Assembly (NCBI RefSeq): GCF_003369915.1
Contig: NC_046673.1
Coordinates: forward strand, 24,171,718-24,235,717
Source of the DNA: Drosophila miranda
Lineage: Eukaryota; Arthropoda; Insecta; Diptera; Drosophilidae
DNA length: 64,000 bases
Direction: 5' to 3'
The notes under the pieces are model-generated. The model was given only the letters and a program-made list of their open reading frames with translations, made no database searches and was not told the DNA's origin. A program made the translations under genes and the position numbers. This document shows positions 25,321-37,280 of the stretch, in pieces (the first letter of the stretch is position 1; each line of letters begins with the position of its first letter).

Positions 25321-27214
25321 ATGAAGCTCTACGCCCTGCTCTCCCTGCTCGTCGGCTCCCTGGCCATTGGCCAGATCAGCGCCGCTGCCGGCTCCCATCA
25401 TCTGCTCTGCTACTACGACGGGTCCAGTTTTGTTCGCGAGGGTAAGTCCCCGCCTCCGTCTCTCAACCCAGATCGAGGGGAACTTTGATAAGGAGGTTAT
25501 CGGTGGGGTCTCTGCCGCTTCTCCGACAGATTCCATTAGATGATTTTCACTTTTCATAGCCGCATGCTAAAAGCAGAAAAACCCTGTCTTTATCTCACAC
25601 ACCGATAATTGGTGACGGTGTGGCGGGGTCGGGTGGGGTTGAAGTTTTTGTAAGTAATTTAAGTAAATTGCATCGCCCCACTCGAGCCGCCAGACGCCAG
25701 CCGCCACTTTGCCAGCGGTAAAACCCACACAAGCCTTGAGTTTTGGCTAATTGAAAATTGGAATCAAATGTCGCCGTTGTCGCCAATGAGTCACGGGAGG
25801 CTCTGACGCTGGCACCTCGAGATGCGTTAATTGATTATGTAAACGGAGTTTATTTTTGTGTTTGGGTTGGGCCTCACTCATCCCTCTCTTCTGTTCTCCT
25901 GCTCTCCTGCTCTGGCTGTAGGTCTCTCGAAGCTCACCCTCAACGATCTGGATCCTGCCTTGCAGTACTGCACCCATTTGATATACGGATATGCGGGAAT
26001 CAATCCTTCCAGCAACAAGTTGGTGAGCACCAACGAGAAGCTTGACCTGGACTTGGGCAGCAGCCTGTTCCGGCAGGTGACGAGCCTGAAGAGGAAGTAC
26101 CCGGCCCTCAAAGTACTGCTGAGTGTGGGCGGCGACAAGGACATTGTGGATCCGGAAAACAACAAGTATTTGACGTTGTTGGAGAGCAGCAATGCCCGCA
26201 TTCCATTCATCAACAGCGCCCACTCGCTGGTGAAGACCTACGGCTTTGATGGCCTCGATCTTGCCTGGCAGTTCCCCAAGAACAAGCCCAAGAAGGTGCA
26301 CGGCAGCATTGGCAAGTTCTGGAAGGGATTCAAGAAGATCTTCAGCGGTGACCACATTGTGGACGAAAAGTCCGAGGAGCACAAGGAGGAGTTCACCGCC
26401 CTGGTGCGTGAGCTGAAGAACGCCTTCCGTCCCGACGGCTATCTCCTGGGCCTCAGTGTCCTCCCAAATGTCAACTCCTCCCGTAAGTGGTCATTGATAT
26501 CGATATTGACAGTAGATCGATCATAAATACAATTCTTCTCACTCTCACACTTTTCGCTGTGCAGTTTTCTTCGATGTCCCGGCCGTGATCAACAATTTGG
26601 ACTACGTGAACCTCCACGCCTACGACTTCCAGACCCCCGAGCGGAACAAGGAGGTGGCCGACTTCCCCGCCCCCATCTACGAGGCGAACGAGCGCAACCC
26701 CGAGCTGAATGTCAACTACCAGGTCAAGTACTGGGTGAACAACCGCGCCCCGGCCTCCAAGATCAACGTGGCGATCGCCGCCTACGGCCGCGCCTGGAAG
26801 CTGACCAAGGACTCCGGCCTCACCGGCCTGCCCCCCGTGGCCGAGACCGATGGCGTTGCACCCGCTGGACTACAGACCCAGGTCGATGGACTCCTTAGCT
26901 GGCCAGAGGTTTGCGCCAAGCTGCCAAACCCAGCCAACCAGCACCTGAAGGGCGCCGACGGCCCTCTGCGCAAGGTGGGCGATCCCACCAAGCGTTTCGG
27001 AAGCTACGCCTACCGCTCGGCCGATGATGCCGGCGAGAATGGCGTCTGGGTGGGCTACGAGGATCCGGACACGGCCGGCATCAAGGCCGAGTATGTGAAA
27101 CGCGAGGGACTCGGCGGCGTGGCTTTGGTCGACCTGAGCTACGACGACTTCCGCGGCGGCTGCACCGGCCACGACAAGTTCCCCATCCTACGCACCATCA
27201 AGAGCAAGTTGTAG
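25321..27214 (+). CDS. Idgf4: Imaginal disc growth factor 4 (chitinase-like, secreted)
   Basis: Coding exons are 25321-25441, 25922-26482 and 26565-27214. They join in frame to 443 residues, the usual IDGF length. Residues 1 to about 22 form a signal peptide. The rest is a GH18 chitinase-like TIM barrel: a 'KVLLSVGG' strand at 104-111 and 'FDGLDLAWQ' at 149-157. In active chitinases that motif ends in the catalytic Glu; here it is Gln157, the hallmark that makes IDGFs non-enzymatic. The sequence agrees along its whole length with D. melanogaster Idgf4, more than with other Idgf paralogues. IDGFs are secreted haemolymph glycoproteins acting as growth and immune or cuticle factors with insulin. 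The ATG follows an ACAG acceptor, and both internal introns have GTAAGT donors. An antisense frame across exon 2 is a shadow of strong codon bias. Confidence 0.95.
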
Positions 27215-27244
27215 GCACCGCAAAGCACCGTCTAAATCTGATGC

Positions 27245-27250
27245 ATTAAA
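27245..27250 (+). terminator. Idgf4: Poly(A) signal ATTAAA of Idgf4
   Basis: ATTAAA lies 31 bases after the Idgf4 stop, followed by a T-rich stretch. It is the common variant of AATAAA and suitably placed. Confidence 0.55.
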
Positions 27251-30200
27251 ACTATATTCTGTTTTTTTTTGTTTTTGTAACCATCTTGAGTAAAGAACTG
27301 TGTAGTCGTTGAAAAATATCAAATACTTGCTGACTCCGTACGCCTTTTAGATGCACTCTCGTTGGGGAATGAATGCGAGAGTCCGAAACGCACATTAACT
27401 GTAATTGAGTGCAACAACTTCCAATTACTTTCCCCCAAAGGCAAATAAACTGATTAGATTGCTCCACCCTCCACTCCCCAATCCCCATTCTCCATTCACA
27501 AATGGAAGGCATTCATGTATGAATTGTGTCCTATGCTTTTCCCTAGTTCCAGTTGCAGTTGCCATCTACTGCCTGGCCCCATTCTCTGGTTCTGGCTCTG
27601 GGTTCCTGCGTCCTGCGTCCCGCTGCCTCTGCCTCAGCCTCTGCCACTGCCTCTGTCTGTGACTTCATTTTGCAGCTTCTTCCGGCGTTTCGTGTCAGCC
27701 TGTGGTCGCCGCCTGATTGTTTTATGTGCGGTGTTTGTGCCCCAGCACCAGCATCAGCATCCCAACGGAAACATGCCTTGGCCTTCTACACGCTGCATGC
27801 CCCCCCAACGAGACCCAACTTCAACTGCAGTCATCGTCGTGTAGCAACAGTTTCCATCCAACATCCAGCAGCCAGCAGCCAGCATCCAGCATCCAGCATT
27901 GTGGCCAATGGCTCATTCATCTTTGGGAGGTGGTCATGCTGTGACCACTTGAACCATTGCCGCTGACACCCACTGCAGAGGGGACGGTGAAATGGGGGAA
28001 GGGGGGGATGTAGACTTCGCTTGGATCACTTTATCATTTGCAAAATTGCAAAATGCAACCGCAAAAGCCATAACCCAGGCACATGCAAAGTATATTTTAG
28101 AGCCTGGGTGCCTGGGTGCCTGGTTGGCCGGGCATCACGCATACGCACTGTCTGCACACCGGGCATGGCAGGAAGTGACACCCGAAACCCCATTCCATTC
28201 CGAAATATGAGCTAGCAGAACGTTCAACATCGTATGGGACGGGGAAGGGGATGGGCATGGGGTAAGGGTAGGGGTAGCGAAAGGAGGGGTGCATGCCGTT
28301 GATTTAGTTCTCGGTTTTTGAAAAGCGCATTGCATTTTTGGGGTACGCCACTAAGCACTGAGAGAAATTTTGCAGGATTTGGGAATAGATAAAGGAACAG
28401 ATACGTGTCTGCAGAACCGATTCGTTCCTGAAACCCCAGGAAAAAGGATCAATTAGTGTGTATGGATAGTCGCAATATATCGTGGTTTTTGCACGAGTGT
28501 ATCTCGGATTATGACTCGGACATCATGGGCCCCTCTTGGGCGCTATGGATCTACCAGTGGTAGGGCCAGTGCAAGTACCAGTTCTAGTGCGACTCCTCCT
28601 GTTTGGGCATATCACTGGCAGCATAAATCTCGTGTCGGGACTGTGGAGCAAGTGGCTCCTGTTTGGATTTGGAGCTGGAGTTGGAGTTGGGCTGTTGCCA
28701 CTGACGTTGCCGTTGCCTGATCCTGATGCTCATGTTGCCATGTTCCCCCCTGCACCGCCTTGCTCCGCCTTGCTCCGCCTTGCAGCCGTCCTGATTCTGA
28801 TTTCGGTTTGAATTCCTTTGGTGCGTGGCTCGGCTCTGCCACACATGCAATTAGTCAACCACAAAATAACAAGTTGCCGTGTAAAGTGCCACGCCCAGGC
28901 CCATGCCCATGCCCAGTCCCAGGCCCAGGACACATACACAGAGTGATGCAACAGCCCAACTGGAGCCCATTGTTGCATGGACGGACCCTGGAGACCCCGC
29001 CCCACCCAAAGAGAGAGTGAAGGGAGAGAAGAGCTTAGGTGCCGCGCATGAGATGTTAACAATTATCAAAGCAATTTGCTGAAAGGCCACCGACACTGCC
29101 ACTGCCACTGCCGTCGCCACTGTCCCTCCTTTCAGCAGTCGAGGCACGCACACACATTCGACTGATTCCGAATGAAGTTCATAACAATTACTTGGAGCCT
29201 CAATAGGGGCACAAAAGATACATTCGCATCCGTAAGATACATTCTGCAATTGCTGCAAATGACTCTCGTCTGCTTCTGCTGAATCAGCTGCCATCAGACC
29301 CCAGATGCCAGATACCAGATCCCAGACCCCTTACCCCTTACCCCAAAAGGTACTCTTACGAATATCTGGCTATCGTTTGGGTTTGCGTTTCTGAGTAGAG
29401 TAGAGCTTCAATTTTATGTCCAAGACACGTGCAAATGCAGGACCATCGAAAAGGATTTCGGATTTTGGATTTTAAGCAGGGGCTTGCTGCCTTGACACTA
29501 ATCTGCGAATGCCCGAATGACTGGGTGAATGGGTGAATGCCACTGTGTGTGTGCTGTGTCTGAACATATGCAAATTGTTGTGACAACCCATGGAAGCAAT
29601 CATTCTGAATGGTAATTTCCCAATACACAAGTACTAGCCAACGAGTATCTAGGTTTTTTTGGGGTCTGAGGTATGGCTTATGGTAACATTAACGGTGGTC
29701 CCATCCCTTGTCAGTGCTTAGAGGGTATGGGTATGGGTATGGTTAGGGTTATGGGTATTCCTAGACCTCAAATGAATGCACTCATATGGGTATGAATGCA
29801 GCTCTAATGTTTCCGATTCGCTTTCAGAAGTACAACAGCAGGAATCATCTACTAGAACTAGAACAACGAGTGGCTTTATCAGGCAGTGTCCTCGGAGACC
29901 GTTTTATCCTGCGGCCTGGAGCCCAACAAGTGTTATATTTCGCACATGCCACAGCCAGAGTGCGGGGCGATGCGGTGCGGTGGCAAGGGGCAAACACACA
30001 AACAAACAAACAAACAAAAAAAATTATGCTGCGTGAAAAAAAGTTTTCTTTTTGGCTTGGACTCAAAAATGGGCGACACCTCACGTACAGGCAGTGACCA
30101 TGTGTGCGTTTGTGTGTGTGTGTGTGTGTGTGTGGACACGTTTGGAGTCCTGGCCATGTTTACGACTCCTTGGGGCCCACTTGATCAGAAGGAGTTGCCT

Positions 30201-30518
30201 GGGAGTTGTACCAGCATTTGCTCCATGAGGCCAAGTGATTCGTATCTAAAGAGTGTGCCTCTGCTCTGCTCATTTTTTTTGCTGAGCCAGCAACTGCTTG
30301 CCCCTGCCACAGTCTCCACTCCACTCTATTCACGTCCACCTCCACGTCTAACCACTTAATTAATTAAAAAACCAACTTCATCTTGAATCAATAGCTGGGT
30401 GAAGCTCTGGCACTCTGGAGCTCTGGCTAAAGGTGCGCTTATCGCAGCGCACAAATCATTTGATTCATAATGAAAATGTCCCAGGAATAACATATAATAT
30501 AGTATATTATATAGTATC

Positions 30519-30551
<33 letters not shown>

Positions 30552-33216
30552 TTGTGGTATTCATTATACAGCAAAAGCTCATGTTAATTAGCAAAATGTG
30601 TATAGAGAATCTCTCTTCCTTTCGCTTTATGCCCTATGCCCTGTGCCCTGTGCCCTGTGCCATGTAGAAATTTCTTTTTATCAAATTCATTAATCAGCGA
30701 GCCACAAAATGAAATTCAAGTTCGAGAGCAGAGCAGACAAAGGCCGTTGGAAAAACACACCTACAAAGGGGGTGTGCGTTGGGGCTGGGGTTGGGGCTGG
30801 AGGAGCTGTCCAATTGACCAAAGAGTTCTCTGGGCCAAAGCCCAAGGAGCCAGCAACTAAAGTTCGAGAACGAGATATTATTTTTTCTGACGGTCTCTGC
30901 CGAAGATGGGGATACCCCGTAGCTTAGGCATGAACGGGGAACAGGGGAACACAGGAAGACATTCACAGGAAGTTATATACATGTAGCATAGGATCCATCC
31001 AACGCATACACCCTACCATCCCTACCTAAAAGGGGATATCCAGAACAAGAAGGAATATTCATTCCTTCTGCGTAAATCATAAAAAGCAAGAATGAGAAAC
31101 GAGAAAAGTATTCATGCCAAAGGAGCCTCAGCCCCAGCTCCAGCTCCAGCCCCAGAGTTCGAAGTTCAAGTGGTAGGCGTACGTTTTGGTGGCTCTGGCT
31201 GGGCGTGGCCCAGTGGGGCTGTGCCCAAGTGCTTCACGGCAATAGGCTTAGGGCCTGAATGACGTCTGATCAAAGCTTCCGGAATTATGAAAGAAACAAA
31301 AAACAAGAACAAGAACGAGCGCAGAACGACCGCAGAGCAGCGATAGGAAGGCTTGGTGAAGGGAAGGAAATGTCTGAACAACATGGAAATTATTTATCGT
31401 CGAACCACAACCCCTCTCGCAATTGTCGAGCCATGTGGTTTATGATTTTGGCCCTGGTCCACGCCCCCTATACGCCCCCACACTGCGTGCAGTGAAAAGA
31501 TGCTTAGAGCTGGAGCCGGAGCCCGTAGAGGGGCGGGGGTATGGGTATCCACCCAACTCATCAACGGCAAGCGGCTCGCAGGCACCTCTTCCCGCGGCTT
31601 TTGTATCTAAATGCTGGAGGAAAATAAATCAAAACTCGGCAGGCCATGCCCAAAGGGGTGGAAAATTGCTGGTAGGATATGTGGGGAGGGGGGGGCATAA
31701 CATTACGTTGTAGTACTAGTTGAGAGTCGAGTTGAGGCGAGCCCCAAGAAGCTGCCTAGTCTTTAATGTGGCACAGCGATAGTGAAAAGGAAAAGGAGCT
31801 CTGCAGGTCCAACGTCTCGTTGCAGAAACTTTGGGAATCTATCAAAAATAATTATTATGCAATTATTTATAATCAAATTTAAGTGCATTTGCAAATGGGA
31901 GTCATTGATTGAATGTCTTAAATAATTGTTGCGTGCGTGTTGACCCCTGACCTCTCTACACCTTATAGTTTATACCCATCCACATTTCATCCCCCTCCCA
32001 GCCGCCTTCCTGTTGCCACAAAACTGTCGCCTGGCTCGCGCTTTTGATTTTGCTGGTCAGAAAATTCGCTTAAGCAGCATTTAAGTCCAAAGCAAAGGCA
32101 ATTTTCTCCCACTCTCACACTCCCTCAGTCAGTTTCCACCCCTCTCTTTGCTCTCTCTCTTTCCCCCCTCTCTCTTCGCACATCTGTGTTAGTTAGTTAA
32201 TTTTGCTTTAAGCTCATGTACGGTCAATGTTTGGCCAACACCTTGTAATATCCGTTTAAGCTGCCCCGCTGCCTGACTGACAGTTGGACAGGCGACACGG
32301 CCAGGGGGATGGAAGATGGGCGGGGAATGGGGGGATGGCCACGGGGACAGGGCCAATTTAGCTACAGTTCATTTGAGTTGCCAGAGAGGGGCTGTGGGGG
32401 ACGGTGGGAGTGTTGCTGTGGCAGGAGGGTGGCGGGGGCTACTGGTGGCAGCAGCAGTCAGTGCTCTAAACATGACTTATGACCAGTACGTGATGCAACA
32501 TAAAAATGCCATTACATTGTGCGTGTTTCGTTGCTGTCTCGCTCTGTCTCCTCCACTGTCCTCCCCTCTCTGTCCCTCTCTCTCTCCCTCTCCCTCTCTC
32601 TCTCTCTCTGTGTCTGTGTCTCTCTCCCCCCCCCCCCCCACTCTGCTCCCATCCTGCTGCTGTGTGTCTCTCATTCACTCACACTGGCATCTCGTCCAAC
32701 ATGACGTATGAGTGTTGCACGTTTGCCTCAGCATTCAGGCGACTGCCACTGGCAGGAGATGCTCCTCGCTCTCTCCCTCTTTTTCCTTGAGCAATTTCTC
32801 ATCTGCTGTGTTGTCTACCCCGCCGAAAGCCGACTGCCGAATGCCACGCATTGTTTGCTTTATTAGTGAAATTTAATGTGAAGTCTATTGGCCAGAAAGC
32901 AGCCCCAAGAAAAGAAAACAAACAGACAGACAGATAGACAATCGGAACGGAACGATTCTCCTCTGGCATCCTACCCCCCACCCCCACCCATTCACCCATA
33001 TCATTCAGCATTTCATTAAAAAAAAGTTCTCTCGTTTCCCAACGCTTTTCCGATCCAATCCCAAGAACTTCCGGGCATCGATAGGTGCAAATTACACAAC
33101 GAAAAGTGGAGTGAAACACGGTCTGTGCTGGCCGAGCCAAAGGGAGAGGAAATCGAAAAGGAAAGGGATACCTATGGCTAGAAGAGCACAAAGTTTGCTT
33201 AGTTAGTGGTGGGCCC

Positions 33217-33217
<1 letters not shown>

Positions 33218-33257
<40 letters not shown>
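33218..33257. repeat. (C)40 homopolymer
   Basis: Forty consecutive C, the longest homopolymer in the window. It generates polyproline and polyglycine frames that should not be annotated. Confidence 0.95.
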
Positions 33258-33258
<1 letters not shown>

Positions 33259-34558
33259 CATCAATGCGATGGGGAGGGCACAAAAAAAAATTGGCAAGAA
33301 CCAACTTGTTTTCCCAGCAAAACGTTGCTTTTCGTTGTCTGGGCCCCCCGCTCCCGAACGAGAGATGGACGATGACGTCAGTGATGTAAGCTGATGGAAA
33401 AATTGCTGTCCCGAGTAGCCAGAAAGTGTTCACATACTAGTCTGTCCATACATTTATTGGAACTTGTGTAGTGCCACTCGCTGTGGCGGTTACCTGGTGA
33501 AAACTTTGACGTTGCGGCAGAGTCAACGCTTAATGAGTTGCAATTGCTTGTTTAGAGTGCCCCACCGGTCCGCGCTCCAGCAACAGCCCACCAGCCCCCA
33601 GCCCCCCCAAAAGCTGGGTAAACTTTGCCTACGCAAAAGTTTGTTAAGTGCTTAAAGACACACACAAACACACACAAAAACACAGACACAGAGACAGAGA
33701 GAAAATGGGGGAGAGGGAGAAGGAGGGTCACGCAGCATTTAGAATTTGGTTTATGCAGCTAATTTGTTGCTGGGCCCCGGTCCCGGTCCCCAACTAAATA
33801 GCCAATAAATCATGCAGCCAATCAATCAATCACAGTCCCAGTCATTTCTGCCATTCAAATGCAGATTCAGACACATCCACATCCACACAGACTCAAACTC
33901 AGCCTCAGCCACACATACAGATGCAAATAGAGAGAGTGAGAGAGGAAGAGAGTCCTTTTTTAAATGCCTGTCAATGGCGTTTGACGATATAATGGGGCAA
34001 ACAGCAGTAGCAGCATCAACCAACGTGGGGCACAGTGGCACATGCATTGTTGGCTTCTGCATGGGGCAGAGACGGGGAATGAATGGCAGCTAATTGCTCG
34101 CTTGTCGACGCACGAAAGGAGAGCGACACAGCGACAAACAAACGAGGGATCGGAGGCCTAGAAGTATGCAACAGTTTTGACCATGATTGGATAAGCCCCA
34201 CCCTCCTCCATCCCTCCCTCCACAATCGAGCATAGAGTGGAGCGAGAAGCAAGACTGAAAGTGTGAATGAAAACAGCTGAAAAATTACCAAGAAAAACGA
34301 TACCGCTCTGATTGTCATTGCATTGTCTTTAAGATACAAATATCAATAGAACACTCAAATCATTTGCACACTTCTCTCATTGGTATCTATTAGATACATC
34401 GTCTCAGATTTCATAGCTGCTCAAAGCTGAATGAGGAAGAGCCTTTGGCCATTTTCAATCGGATACCTTTCAAAATCGAAGGATTAGCCAGACAAAATCA
34501 GGACACAAGGAAGCCCCAATAAAGCCCAAATTTCAAGCCCAATTTCGAATGGAAGCCA

Positions 34559-34560
<2 letters not shown>

Positions 34561-34595
<35 letters not shown>
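34561..34595. repeat. (TGC)n trinucleotide repeat
   Basis: About twelve units giving alanine or serine runs on the two strands. No gene supported. Confidence 0.9.
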
Positions 34596-36689
34596 ATTCT
34601 GCTGCTCTTTTGGGTTCAATCAGCAAAATCGAAATTGGATACACACAGAGCGAGAGGGACGCACAGAGAGAGTCGGGGGAGTACTGTGCGTGTGGCAGCA
34701 TGTGCGGCTTGTTAAGTTTTTAGCCTGCGGTTCTCTTGGCCTCTGCGTTGCGAGCCATAAAATTACAACCAATTAAAATAATTCCAGCAGCTAGGCAATG
34801 CAAATTGTATCAAATTACCAATTAATGTGTGTTGGCCATCCCTCTGGCAATCCTCTGCTGCCTGACGTGCCACAGCCTTTCAGAGGCGCCAAAAACTGAC
34901 AAATTAAATGCCAAAAACATCAAAAGGCAAACAGAATGTTTCTTGCATGTGTGTGTATATATTACCGTCTATGTGTGATTTATAAGCCTTAGTATTAAGG
35001 ACAACATAGAGACAAAGAGAGAGAGAGAGAGAGAGAGAGAAAGAGGGAGACAATTGTGTCTGTCGACCGGGGTCTAAGCTTTTGTCTGCCGCTTGTGTGT
35101 GTCTGGAAGGCTCATTTAAGTGATTTCAAGTGACATTACATATTGATAGAACACACACACACACCCACACACCCACACACACAACATACACATTCATATA
35201 TGTACATGCATAAACTATACACATTCATGTTTCCATCTGCCTTGGACAAACATTCATTTTGGGCCTTAAATGCAAACTGATACCCAAAAAAAGCCAATAT
35301 TAAAACTTAATCACTGCAAATTTGAGATACATTTCTACGTATCTTAAAGCCTATCACAGAGGTCACTTTTCATCTTAAGGCCTGCTAAAAACAGGGCTAA
35401 TATGGTTAGTGCTCGTATGCCATTACCTATGAAAGTAAACTACTTCCGATGATCCGCTTTGGCCACTAAGAACATCATAGATCATAGACCATAGATCCAT
35501 CCACAAAGATTTCAAAGGCAAAAGGTGTTCTTCGTTTCTGGCACTAAGAAAGTTGTCTTTTGTAAGTTCTCCTCGAAAAGAAATCTCCATTTGACCCATT
35601 TTCCTCTACCTAAGACACCACATACACTACATATGCTTTTTTTTTGTATTTTGCTTTGTTTTCTCTGTGGTTTTTCCTCTCTGTTTGCTTGTGTGTGTTT
35701 TTGTTGATTTTTCAAATCCCAAAAATTTGCCTAAAGGTGAGCGGACAGAGAGCGGTATTAAAACTTACACACATGCTAAATATTTTGCCAAGCGCTGTCC
35801 AACCCTTCCCCATCCTCCCCATCCCCAGTGCTTGCTCTGTGGGCTAGTGTGCGTGTTTGCTTGGTTGTTTGCTTCGTTGTTTGCTTCGTTGTTTGGTTGT
35901 TGGCTGTTTTGTATGTGTATGTGTGTGTGTCGCGTGTGAAATGCTCGGCAAACAACTACTAAACTAACAATAAGGACCTGCAGTAATTTCTGGCGACGCC
36001 TTTTTGTCATACCCTGTACTTCGGGGCCCTGTGGCGTTGATAATTGTATGGTACTACCGTGACAAATGGTTTTTTATTCACCAAGCGCAAAGTACGAAGA
36101 GAACAATGAAACTGGAAAGTGAAACTGCTATCCAAATAAATTGTATACAGATTTATATGAGTTTTTATGGGAAATGCAACTGTTTAGTATTACCTTTGAT
36201 CTTTCGTCCAGGGTATCCACTGGGTCTGCATTTTCTGTCTCCCTACATATGGGATATATTCCACCATTCGCTGGCACTCGACTGCAAATTGCTTTGTTGC
36301 TCTGATGCTGTCCTCAGGCTGACTCCTCCTGCACATACAGCTGTATAGAAGGTGTGTATGTGTGTGTATGTGTGTGTGTTAGTGCGTTGGGAAAATCCTT
36401 GCGTTAGCAGTAATCAGCACGTAGCGTTTAGTTCATTGTATGTGCGTGCTCATTCGCGTGCCGCTAGTGTGAATGATTATACATATGTATGGGTGTATGT
36501 GTGGCTGTGTGTTACTCAATGTAAGAATGGCATGCTGGTATGTGTGTGTTTGTTTAAACAAAACCCCAAAGCAGAAGTTGCCTTCTTCTTTTTTCGCCCC
36601 CCTTTCGGGTCTATCCAGCCCGAGCTCTTTGTCTGTACTCTATCTGTGGGGTATGATGGTTTTAGCCAACTGCAGCTGAATGAAAGAAT

Positions 36690-37280
36690 CTTTGGCAATA
36701 AGCATATAATAATAATATATATGTATAAATAATACATATATTAATTATGGTAATTTTTCTGTGACAAAACTATAATTTTTTGTAACTATATATATAAGAT
36801 ATATTTTTTAAATTAATTAATAAAACATATGCCATATTTGATTAACTTGAAAAATAAATTATCATAATAAAGTAATAATAAAATATAATATAATAAAAAT
36901 AAATAATAAATATCATTAATAATGAGGTTTTTTATCAATGAATTTACATTTATTATAAGTACAAAAAACTATTTTATTTCAGATTTAGTAATTAATTAAA
37001 AGAATTTAAAAATTTGCACTTAAATATTTTTTTGTTGAATTTTTGTCACTAACTCATAATTTAATTTACATTTTTTATCAAACAAATCTGTTTAAATAAT
37101 AAATATCATTAATAATTATGTATGCATAATTTTGTCAATGACTTTTAATTTAATTTTAGATTATAAAATAATAATGTATTATTTAAATATATTTTCTTTA
37201 ATTTTGGTCATTATTTGGTAGTTTAATTAAATGCATCAAAATATGTATGTACATATGTACATATATATATTCCACGAGCC
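36690..37280. repeat. AT-rich, satellite-like block
   Basis: About 590 bases with very high A+T that stand out sharply from flanks. A 23-base unit starting 'aaataataaatatc' occurs exactly at 36901-36923 and at 37094-37116, and motifs of the type 'tttttgtca...taatttaatt' recur near 37040, 37130 and 37200. This looks like a degenerate tandem array or an old AT-rich transposon core. Confidence 0.5.

Noticed and set aside
25747..26382. 211-codon open frame antisense to Idgf4 exon 2
   Set aside because: It mirrors the strongly G/C-ending codons of the real exon, and runs across the intron boundary with no splice or protein support.
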